Assembly (NCBI RefSeq): GCF_000485595.1
Contig: NW_014577185.1
Span: 186,771-250,770 of the forward strand
Reading direction: 5' to 3'
Length of the DNA: 64,000 bases
Source of the DNA: Priapulus caudatus
Lineage: Eukaryota > Priapulida > Priapulimorpha > Priapulimorphida > Priapulidae
Position numbers and translations under genes: made by a program. This document shows, in pieces, positions 11,372-45,399 of the stretch; position 1 is the stretch's first letter; every line of letters begins with the position of its first letter. Under the pieces are notes generated by a model that saw only the letters and a list, made by a program, of their open reading frames with translations, had not been told where the DNA came from and searched no databases.

Positions 11372-11839
11372 GTAGTAGAGAGGTATTCATTATTTGAAAT
11401 GAAACGATGCACAGCGAACGAGCTACGCAACATTATACACGGAGTATTGCTTGCTGTCTGAAGCCACAAGTAGACACGTTGCAGGCGTACATTCTGCCCA
11501 TGTAAAACTGTCGGTGTCACCAAACATTCTTTCCGCGGAGAAATACGCCCCATTAAAAAATGAGGAACGCCTCGTACGTCGTCCTCTATATCAATTCGGA
11601 GCATGATATATTTCGCTACGAGGTGCATGCCTGGAATTAAGCGCGTTGATTAATCCAGGTCTTATGGCAGGTCGCTTATTTACGACATAGCTCATCCACG
11701 GAAACGACAGGACGGCAGGACTACCCTTGTATGAATAAAATCGCCGATTTTACGGGGGCGGGCGTAACCTGTAGTCGGCTCATGATTAAAGCATGTAATT
11801 ATTATATCTGATCATCGCGTATTTGGTTTGCAGTTGCAG

Positions 11840-35944
<24,105 letters not shown>

Positions 35945-36069
35945 CCTGGCGGCCGCCGCCGCCGCCGCGCAGGCAGAGCAGGGCGGGTGTTAGCAATGAG
36001 GAGTGACTTCTGTTAATCGCTACTGCATTTACTGTTTCGTTAAATGTTTTAAATACAAACGCAGACAGT

Positions 36070-36242
36070 CTGTCGGACAAACACACGCACATACACGCAC
36101 GTGCACACGTGCTCAGGTGCGCCTGCACACACACACATACACGCGTACGCGCTCACACACACATACACACACAAACGCACGCACACACACACACACATAC
36201 ATACACATACATAAATATAGATAAGTATGTGTGTGTGTGTGT
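36070..36242. repeat. (CA)n / (GT)n tract
   Basis: CACACA and ACGCAC repeats ending in a (GT)n run; lies in the probable BMPR2 3' UTR. Confidence 0.9.
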
Positions 36243-36578
36243 CCATGTACAGAGTAAACAGTGTCTGGGACAAGGTGTCATACCCACACTGCTGGCACCC
36301 TGATTTCAACACGTAGACCCTGCCTTTTGAGGGAAAAGTTTTGCTTTGTTGCTACTTTCTAGTCAAGTGGAAAACATTATGTGAGGTACTACGTAACGTT
36401 TTTGCTCACTAAGTATGAAAGCCTACTGTGACTGTGTCAGCTAAGGGAAGGGAGGCAAGAAAGCGTCTGGAAAAATACAGTTTGCCATGCTTTCCCTCGA
36501 CATTAAACTAGTTGTGATCTGAGCTGTGTTGTAAACGCGGCCGATAAATTCAGCGGCGGTGATTTTAACACTATCTAT

Positions 36579-36584
36579 AATAAA
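36579..36584 (+). terminator. Candidate BMPR2 polyadenylation signal
   Basis: AATAAA hexamer 635 bases after the BMPR2 stop codon, the first canonical hexamer on the + strand that I saw in the 3' flank. A (CA)n tract at about 36070-36240 would lie in the 3' UTR. No transcript evidence. Confidence 0.4.
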
Positions 36585-39500
36585 AGTCACAGATTAAACT
36601 TCTCCATTATATGGAATCGGAAAGTAGCATTGCAGTTGATGTTTCGTTGGCAGAAGCTTGGTTACTCTAATGGCCTAAAGTCTGACTAATATTAACGCTA
36701 ATGCTCAGTCTCGATCATATTACAGCATTTGTGTAAAATTATCTAAATTCTAATTTTCTCACACTACTGATACAGGTGATAGTGTCTAATTAATTATTGC
36801 ATCATCTTTATTGTTTTGCAGTTGTTTTGAGATCCGTGTTTGCTATGATATTCCACACGTAAAGGTGATGTCCACCAAGCATTATGAGATGATGCAGTGG
36901 ACAACACCTTACGCTATAACACTGCTTTTTGTAAGTAATCTATAGGTTTCTGCTGTTGGGCCATTGGATGGCACCCGTTGATTTGTACATCTTAAGGATT
37001 TCGCTCAAAATTATGGGATTTACATGCTTTTTAGCCAGGCATCAAATGCTTTCTATCCATATTGTAGGTTATGTGTATAAAGTCAGAGTGAGATACTGTG
37101 GGTGAGTAGGGACCGTGATTAGGTCAAGGAGCCCTAGTTGAGTCCAGGAAGGCTAACCAACATGGTTAAACGGCACTTGGGACGGAATGCTTTGAGTTAT
37201 TCCATGAATATTTCTACAGTGCGCTGGCGCTGGGAGCTGCTCTTGTGCTGACCGTGGCTCTGCGTGTCGGTTGACTCCAGCAGCTGAACCTTTCCTTTGT
37301 ATATATGTACTAGTGGAGACTAGGTAGTGTTAGCTACCTAAGCTGTTCGGGTTATCCGGAAGCGAATCTGGGCAGGATTGTCGTGATCGGCTGTTAGGTT
37401 TCAGACGTGCTCGCATCTAATCACACACACAGGATACCGGTGAAATGCGAGGGGATAAAGATAGCAGTGAGTGCACTTAGTAAAGGTATAGTTATCAGAG
37501 CTCCAAGTTCTTATTTCTTCACTAAGTGTTGCCTTCGAGAGAGCTAAGAACAACAGCCGATCGAGTTCGTTTCGAATCCCTTGCGTTGGGCTAGCGTGGC
37601 TAGGCCTAGCTACAGTGGTGCATCGTCTGACCCGAGGCACCGTAACGTAAACTTTGTCGTAGTCGGCTTCGTGCTGCACGAACGATCGCCTACTGTGAAT
37701 ACCATGTCGAGGTCCTCCATTTATCCCTGTAGTGGGTTCCAGTCTGAAGCAGCCGCGAGCTTTGCGTGTCGCTTGCAGGCTTAGAGCGCCATGGTTCTTA
37801 ATGTGGCAAGCACACCGTGTACCCTCCGGTAGGTCCCTGTTGGGTCTGGATGTAGGCGTATAACCTGTGCTGCCGACTCACAGAAGACTGCAGTCCGGTT
37901 TCGATATCGTGATATTTTCGTAGTTGAGAGTGTATGTGCTGACTTTACCTACTTGTTTCCGTGGGTGTGCATAGCTGACAGCATGCTATGTATTCTACCA
38001 TGACGATTGACAGATGTTTCTTTTTGTTGGGCATTTTCCTGATGTCACTTTGTCCCTTATTTGCGTTATTCATCCCTAGCTCTCTGTATACGTCTAGAGC
38101 AGTCGGTTCTTCGAGGATTCTTGTTGTTTAATGTGTATATTAAAGTTACATGGTAACATTGGTTTGAGCGGTAGCAATGTGAAATGCCACTGCAGAGAGC
38201 AGTGAGTATATATAAGAAAAGCATTTTGACTGCTGCTTTCAATGTCATTTTTTTTATTTGTAAAAATTCTTGTCCTGTTTTTAATTTGCAATGGAAATTT
38301 GCAGGAACACACTGTCTTGATAAAGGATTTGTGATATTTCTGTGTACACCGTGAAAGTTTGGCATCCATTTCGACCTGCTGTGACTAACGAGTGTTTCCA
38401 CTATGAGTCTCTGGTTTTAGAATCATGTCTCAAGTTGTCAGAAATTCTTCCAATCCATTCACTCCCCCACCCTCTTGTAAATTATATCGCATTCATCTCG
38501 CTCCAACTGTGAATATGACAATTTCTTGGGGAAATTTGCTTCTTTCGTATCATCGCATTGCTAGGAACTTGTTCACGGTAGTTGTCCATTGCTACTATGT
38601 ATAGTAAGTAGGAAGTCAATTTTACAGATCACTGATCGGCACATTATATATAGCATCTACTCTATAGAAGACGAGATGTGGGTAGATTTTACTGTAGTGC
38701 CAGGTGCAAAATGCTCCCACTATGTAATATAAAAAAAATGTCTCATTGTTGACTCGGTTTACTTCCATTTAATCAGTTCAATGTTGATGTAACATATCTC
38801 TTAAAAAAAAGTTTCAATAGTTTTGCTGTTTATTGCTTAAACTATGCAACTGACTATAACAAGAACACTATAGGCATGACTACATCTAAGGTAACTTTGC
38901 TCAAAGACGAAAAATAACCTTAACTGTTGACATTCAGAGTGACCCTCTCTCCCTGAGCGCACGCATGCACGGTAGTGTGCGTGGCCTATACTTCCCTCAC
39001 CCCGACCATCTTTGCAGCCACATACCTTCGCTTGTAAGATATTTTGCTTTTCTAGGTTTGTGCTAACTGGGAAATTATTTTTGAAAATCGCTTTAGATTG
39101 AGTTGGTGCTTTATATGTGTTGAGTATAAGCACATGGTTAAACACGCAGCCGAATAGTGTGATATATCATGTATAGCTTCTTTTGTTGGCTCCTCACTAC
39201 AGTGTGGTGGTGATTAGCTGGCCAACTGTTGCTGTGCTTTTATGTGTTGCCAGTGATGTCTGCATAAATGTGTCTGTGCTTGTTTCCAAATATTTGCGGG
39301 TCTGGAGAGAAATTTTGATATCTTTATCAGTTATAGTTTGTCAGTGAACGGGCACAAAGCGGTGTTGCTGTCTGGCCAGGGAGCACACCTATGTCTGATT
39401 CCATATTTTAGAAACGAGAGTGTGTATGTACATTTACGTGTATGTGTACAGATGTAAACTTGCTTTCAAAACCAGTCGATTTTTATTCGTGGAAGAACCT

Positions 39501-41183
39501 TTTGACTTTTACACACATTTCATAATTAGGAGCTAAAACGCAAGTAAAATGTTTTAAAAAGGTGTCCTAGTTGACATGATTTTGTGCCCTGTACTGCCAG
39601 GCAGGGATGCTCTTTTGGGAGCAGAGTGCCAATTGGCCAGAAAGAGTGCAAGGATCTGTTGAGAGGGGGCAATGTGACAGCAAGGACAAACAACGTGGTG
39701 AACTAAGTGCTAAATGTTTGTACACAAATATTTATCCAATGCTTTTTGCTTCATCCGCCTTCATGCCGTGTAACTGACTGTGGATTTATGTCACACCCAG
39801 GGAGCGCTGCTATTTGTGCACCGATTTCATCGTGCGAGTGAGTGAGTGTGTGTGTGCATGTATGTACGCGTTTGTGCAAACTATATTTACACACACTCAC
39901 ACACATATGTATGTTAATATGTATGTATGTACGTATGTACACTTGTGTGTGTGCGTGAGTGTGTGTAAGAAAGCTTATTATTGCAACAAACTGCATTCTT
40001 ATGTACTAATACTATATATGGATGTGTATTTTGTATGAAGAAACAGTCTCAATAGGTATAACAAATATTTATCGTTTCCATGACTGTTGGCTTTGTACTA
40101 CTAAGAGGTACTCTGACAAGAAGGAAGATAAGAGGCAATGGTGGGTGAGAAAAGAATTGTGTGCATCTCTTTACAACACAGCTAGACGTGTTTAATGCTA
40201 ACTGGTATATCCCAGTGAGCCACAGATGTGACTAGGCTTCATTTGCCATGCAAATGCCAGAGAAACATGAAGTGTGGTGTGCGTGTACCGGTGTACCCTG
40301 TAGAGTGTACATTTAACAGAGAACCCTGGGTGTGATTGTGCAGTTGTACAAGCAAGATTATAATATGCTATATTAAAACTGAAAGTGGATATAAATTGCA
40401 CGCATTTTACTATTTTGTTGCATGTGATTTGCCATGTGTACAATTGAATAAACACAATCAAACACGAAATTGCAGAGTATAACATCCGGTAACATTTAAA
40501 GGAAGGTATTAGTATTTTAAATAGTAATTGAATTTTTACAAATGTATTTAAAAAAACTGAAAATATAAATAACAATAATTTAAAAAATAAGAGATCGAAT
40601 TTAAAAGTACCACGTATAGTTCAAACTACCGGTACTATTAGGTTAAATTGATCTTGATAAACCTTACGTATCAATGTTATAAACCGTTTATGTGCGCTTG
40701 ACACTATACATACCATGACAATTCCACACTATATCACTGACAAAGATGAGATTAACTTGGGTATTGTTACTAGCCACTGTTAGACCAGTATTTTGTCTTG
40801 GTCGAAGAAATCTAAGATGTTGTTACAGGTTATAGAGTCAACAGATGATTGCTGTAGCTGTGCTGCACTAGAGGCCGCCACTGCTGCTATGCTGCCAAAG
40901 CAATCCAGCAGCACATTGCTCTCTGATTATTGACAGAATATTAAGGAAGTAACTGCGAATAATACATTGCCAACAAGCCAGATAATTAATAATACGCCAC
41001 TACCACTACCATATTATCAAGAGTAGATAATAGGAGATTCTCCTATTATCTACTCTTGATATTATATACACATATGATACGCACGCAAAAACACAGAGTG
41101 TAAAAGAGAGAAGGGGTGAGGGAGGTAGACCACATTACACATGTTCATGCCACTACCTCTGCCTCTACCACAGGTATAGGTCC
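36585..41183. other. Intergenic region between BMPR2 and SPO16
   Basis: AT-rich, no supported gene. Holds a GT/CA-rich block at 39835-39975 and a palindrome at 41015-41061. Short open frames here lack homology or splice support. Confidence 0.5.
41015..41061. repeat. Palindrome family 3, copy 2
   Basis: 23-base arms TATCAAGAGTAGATAATAGG+AGA (41015-41037) and exact reverse complement (41039-41061) with a 1-base centre. Flanked by ATATTA on the left and TTATAT on the right. Confidence 0.92.
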
Positions 41184-41285
41184 TTGTAATGCAGGATTCG
41201 CATGGTAGGCTTAAGCCATTGTAAGGATTGGCATGGCAGGCTTAAGCCATTGTAAGGATTGGCATGGCAGGCTTAAGCCATTGCA
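41184..41285. repeat. 31-base tandem repeat
   Basis: Three copies of TTGTAAGGATTGGCATGGCA + GGCTTAAGCCA; the first is diverged. Downstream of the SPO16 stop codon. Confidence 0.88.
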
Positions 41286-41484
41286 AAGTAATTATTATAG
41301 AAAGTAAATACACGAAAATGTCATTTCCCAGATGTGTGATGCAGTCTTTTGAAAACTCAGGTCTGCTATCTTGTAAACTAATGTAAGTCTGAATACTACA
41401 TGGACCAGAGTGCTTATACAAGAGAGAGGATGTATGCCCACAGAAACGAGTTTGTATCAGTCTCAGCAATTAGAGAAAGCTGGG

Positions 41485-41646
41485 TCAGCAAAACACAATT
41501 TGTATATGAAAGATAAGGATAAGGATACGATGCTGGCTCAGACCAAGCTGCTCTAATGCCTGCACAATGACCTCACTGGACGTTTGGCTTGACAAAACCC
41601 ACCTTACCTGGGCTTGTATCACCTCTTTTCCTGTCTTACACATTAC
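41485..41646 (-). CDS. SPO16: SPO16 terminal exon 4 (tentative)
   Basis: Acceptor AAATTTGCAG, then 53 codons to TGA at 41487-41485, entered in phase 0 from exon 3. Product VMCKTGKEVIQAQVRWVLSS, then QTSSEVIVQALEQLGLS and a hydrophobic end. This aligns loosely with the helical C-terminus of SPO16 (TSKPYIDSICYRM...VWKTLQKI). The exon contains an internal CAG|GTAAGG...GTGCAG pair that could act as a 48-base intron, also in frame; I prefer the unspliced form because its length and helix pattern fit better. Confidence 0.6.
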   Translation of the reverse strand, partial: VMCKTGKEVIQAQVRWVLSSQTSSEVIVQALEQLGLSQHRILILIFHIQIVFC

Positions 41647-42136
41647 CTGCAAATTTATTCGTGAGTTAGACGTGAATCAGATATATAAATTAGTAGTATC
41701 TAATGACCCTATGTAAGTATCGTAATGTTAATTTACTTGGGCAGGGGCGGATCCAGAGGGGGGGTCGAGGGGGTCCGGACAACCCCCCCCCCTAAGTGGA
41801 CTTCGGCAGCTTTGTAAAACACCAGAAAAAGTAAGCAGGAAAATCTCTTCCTGGACACCCCCTTTTCAATAATCCTGGATCCGCCGCTGTTGGGTATATA
41901 TACCTTGGCTATAGTAGACATGTGGTCAGTACAGTCTTGTGCATTGTGGGCCACAAGGATGCCTAAATTTGTGTCAAAAAACTTTTGCTGTAGTGCAATA
42001 AGAGCTGCATGTTCGTCTTTTCCGTGTAAAGTGGATGTAGCGATCACGTAACTATGGCGATGGATCTTGAGCATCTCTTCTATTCTGCAATGTAGTACGC
42101 ACGCATGCACATTGCACACACGTACACAAGCGTGAA

Positions 42137-42180
<44 letters not shown>

Positions 42181-43380
42181 AGCGCGAACACACGCACATA
42201 TTTGTATATATTTGCATTTAATTAGCAATGGTAGGGGATGACAATCTAATAAGTAAGGCAACAATAAAAAATATAATAATATAAGGCAAGGAAGAGGAAA
42301 TGGGGAAAATTTAAATAGTCTGCTATGTAGGCATACCTTTCAACAATGTGTGGATTAAGAGAACACAGTTCATCTGGTGGCCACGTTACAAGAGTTTCCT
42401 TCAAAGAAACTACCATAAATGCAATCCCAGACAGTGGGAAAATGCAACTGTGCCAAACTGTGCTGTCAGCATCTGCAGAAAATAAATTGCTTAAACTCAT
42501 CAAACTATAAATCGCACCCCATCAGTTTTGTGGATTAGTTTTAATTAAATCAGGGCAGCTTATACACTGTTTTTACTGTTGAATATATGAGATATAACTA
42601 TTATATATAACAACCTCAGAAAATGTTGTCAGGTTGATCCTGTTTTCAGAGGCGTTTTTATCTAAGCGAAAGCGCTTTACGGTTTCGCAAATCTTCCATT
42701 TATCTAGAGGGTTTCGTGAAAGCGCTTTGGTCGTTTCTCGTTTTTATCTAGACGGTTTGCGAAAGTGCTTTGCGAAACCGTCGAAATCGCCCAGCGAGCG
42801 ATTTCAGACAGTTTCAACATTCAATATGGCGGATAGTCAAACGTAAGTTATTAAGTAGTTTACTTAATAAATGATTATATAAGAATAATAAGTTAATGTG
42901 TTATAAAAACGTACAAAGATCAGCTAAATCCTAACCAAATGGTGATACATCTTGCGTTGTTTTTATGTAACAAAAGCGCTTTCACCAAACCGCTGATCAC
43001 GTGATTTAGGAAACCGATTTACCGATTTCGCTTAAATAAAAACGCCTCAGAATTTGCTTATATTTGCATATGCATCGCCATGGTTTGTTTATTTATTTGT
43101 TGCATACGAGTTGAATACCAGCAATGAATAAACAAAAACCAGCTTCTTCAATATTCGTATATATTCGATAAATTTCATGTAATGAGCAGTATAATGCAGT
43201 GTAAATAAATATCAAGTGTAAATCAATCGAAAACTATGCTATTCATTCATACATACACCTAACTCTGTAGATACGCTTCAACTGCTTATCAATCTCGTCG
43301 TTTTGGAGAGAAGTATGGACGATCACTGGCCAACTAACGTGGGATTCTTTGCCGGTAGAATGAGTTTCCATTTCGGTCAT
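41485..43380 (-). CDS. SPO16: SPO16-like meiotic crossover protein, 4 exons, about 200 aa
   Basis: Exons on the minus strand: 43380-43257, 42472-42337, 42084-41904, 41646-41485. GT-AG junctions join in frame from ATG to TGA and give 200 residues (human SPO16/C1orf146 is about 180). Similarity runs along most of the length: WPVIVHTSL against WTTTIIISSSL; RVRYADS against KVRYSDS; CIFPLSGIAFMVV against IIFSLSGVAFLLM; IHRHSYVIATSTLHGKDE against IHQNSFLVLSAALHGPEE; IALQQKFFDTNLGILVAHN against FRIQQRFLGCNLRILPVHN; MSTIAK against MCTIAK. SPO16 pairs with SHOC1 (ZIP2) in an XPF-ERCC1-like complex that binds branched DNA and promotes ZMM crossovers in meiotic nuclei; no nuclease residues are expected. 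The comparison is from memory. The terminal exon is the least certain. Confidence 0.85.
41742..41889. mobile_element. 148-bp MITE with CAGGGGCGGATCCAG ends, SPO16 intron 3
   Basis: Inverted ends CAGGGGCGGATCCAG / CTGGATCCGCCGCTG, with direct TTGGG on both outer sides (41737-41741, 41890-41894), a likely 5-base target duplication. The right end is 14 bases from the exon 3 donor. A related left end is at 61453. Confidence 0.85.
41904..42084 (-). CDS. SPO16: SPO16 exon 3
   Basis: Encodes IEEMLKIHRHSYVIATSTLH, GKDEHAALIALQQKFFDTNL and GILVAHNAQDCTDHMSTIAK, the central ERCC1-like fold segment with the LHG, QQKF and VAHN motifs. Immediately upstream of its acceptor is a CGCA/CA microsatellite (42100-42195). 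Its donor AAG|GTATAT is 14 bases from a MITE at 41742-41889. Confidence 0.87.
42100..42195. repeat. (GCAC)n / (CA)n microsatellite
   Basis: In SPO16 intron 2, beginning about 15 bases before the exon 3 acceptor (minus strand). Confidence 0.9.
42337..42472 (-). CDS. SPO16: SPO16 exon 2
   Basis: Encodes ADSTVWHSCIFPLSGIAFMV, VSLKETLVTWPPDELCSLNP and HIVE. The LSGIAF core is the best-conserved block of the family. The acceptor is TTTTCTGCAG and the donor AG|GTATGC (phase 2). Confidence 0.85.
42647..43050. mobile_element. 404-bp TIR element in SPO16 intron 1
   Basis: Left end AGAGGCGTTTTTATCTAAGC + GAAA; right end is TTTCGCTTAAATAAAAACGC + CTCAG, its near-exact inverse. Subterminal GCGAAAGCGCTTT(A/C) and GGTTTCG motifs repeat in both orientations. 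Contains CAATATGGCGGATAG followed by ACGTAAGT. Non-autonomous; superfamily not assigned. Confidence 0.8.
43257..43380 (-). CDS. SPO16: SPO16 exon 1 (start codon)
   Basis: ATG at 43380-43378 opens MTEMETHSTGKESHVSWPVI, then VHTSLQNDEIDKQLKRIYRV and R. A second in-frame ATG is codon 4. Two nested donors exist; the stronger, T|GTATGT at 43256-43251, gives a codon (T|AT, Tyr) that restores RVRYADS across the junction, matching KVRYSDS of human SPO16. The alternative AG|GTGTAT shifts the frame unless a downstream acceptor is used. Confidence 0.82.
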
Positions 43381-44221
43381 CGATCTCACGCGAACTGATT
43401 TTTATGCATAAATAGGCCTATTAATTATTACAGTACTAATACTAGATCATAAATAAATGGTTTATAGCTTTGGTTTATAGTCTGCTGAGTTGTTAATCAT
43501 TCATACGGCCACTAGCGACCTCTTTCGGAGAAGAGTGGATGTATTACTTCTAAAATCTTTATGAATATTGACAATAAATCTATATGCCTGATAAAAAGCT
43601 TGAAAAACATTCTATTGGCATTGACAGGGTGTACATTATACATTATCATATTACCAACTACGAGTGTGACAATTCTATAGCTGCTAGCTGTACTTATACT
43701 AATAATTATATTTTACAATTGTGATTTTGAACGAGTAGCACACGAATCAAGGAATGAAGCTGCATATTCGCTATCAAAAATAATTGTTTTATCAGACATC
43801 CCTGTTTACTACGCTTATGTGTCATAAGTGAGGAACATATGTGTCATTATGTGTTATAACTATGTCTTATATGTTATTAAATGGTAATTAAGCATTCACC
43901 TCTGCGACAGGAGTATACACTGCTATTACATTTCCTATGGGTATTTTATCGTGAAGGCTAGGAGAATACTACCTTAGCAATCGCTTCAAAGTGTCATTCT
44001 CTGCAATTTAAATGCATGCCGAAAATAGGGTTGCATGGCCATATACAAGAGATTTCGCCCCTGTAGCTATACAGTGCGATCGAAGCGCTCAAATTGACTC
44101 CGATAAAACTTAGAAAGATTCCCACAAATCAGGTTCGTGCAAATCAGTATATAGCTTTTCAGGTGTCAACTTAATTCTCTAATCGATATATAGTTTAATA
44201 AATCTTTTAATATATACAGAT
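43381..44221. other. SPO16 upstream region
   Basis: AT-rich, not CpG-rich, and no clear TATA or initiator. Includes the SPO16 5' UTR and promoter by position only. Confidence 0.35.
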
Positions 44222-44241
44222 ATTATTATTATTATTATTAT
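44222..44241. repeat. (ATT)n
   Basis: Six to seven ATT units. Confidence 0.85.
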
Positions 44242-44462
44242 GAGGATAGAGAATGAGTGTTTTACGAAATGTCTTTGTTTCATCATAATCTTCTTGGGCA
44301 TGGTGAGGAGGCTGCAGCACATCGAGTGTCCGCATCGATGATCCCCGAGCAATACATGACGACGATAGGAAAAACCACCACATCACCGCGTACGACCAGC
44401 CACCAGCGCGCGATCAGCCTCCACGCAAAACCGGCAACCCTCCACGTGCGACGAGGAGGAGG

Positions 44463-44800
<338 letters not shown>

Positions 44801-45399
44801 GATGCTGAAGGGAAAACGGAAGATAAGCGTGTAAGCTTAAAAGAGAGCGAAAGAGTTCTGGATATGAGGAAGATAAGATAAAACTGGGAGAAATGGATAA
44901 ACGGAGCGAGAATAAGTCACTGTAGGGGGCGAAATGATGGGTCCAGGGTAATAGATGGGCCAGTGTTAATACCATGGAGGGAGAGGCGATCGGTGCCAGA
45001 ATAGAATAGTGGAAACAGGGGGATAGAGAAAGAAAGGGCGGGAAGAAAAGTTGAACGAAAACCATGAGAGAACCATATATGACTATATGGGAAAGAATCA
45101 AATACAGCGATCTCCGCTTTATCGTCCTCGGATAAACAGGTGCATCGATATTTTCGAACAATCATTGATCACGTTGTTATGTGTTCATTGCTTAATCGGG
45201 ACCACCGCATAATCGGGGCATTGTCATGGTTCCCGAACTGTCCCGATAAAGCAGGCACCACTCTACATATGGGAGAATGAGAGAGAAAGAAAGAGAGAGA
45301 GAGTGTGTGTGTGGCAGAGAGAGAGAGAGGGGGGGGGGAGACGCGACGGTAGGAAGGACATCTGTTAGGACTATATAGGGGCGGGATAGAGAAGGAAGA

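Noticed and set aside
36820-37300. Possible two-exon small membrane protein on the + strand (ATG at 36868, donor TTT|GTAAGT, hydrophobic ALALGAALVLTVAL segment at 37219-37270).
   Set aside because: The phases do not join to the hydrophobic frame and no family is recognised; it is probably chance in the BMPR2 downstream region.
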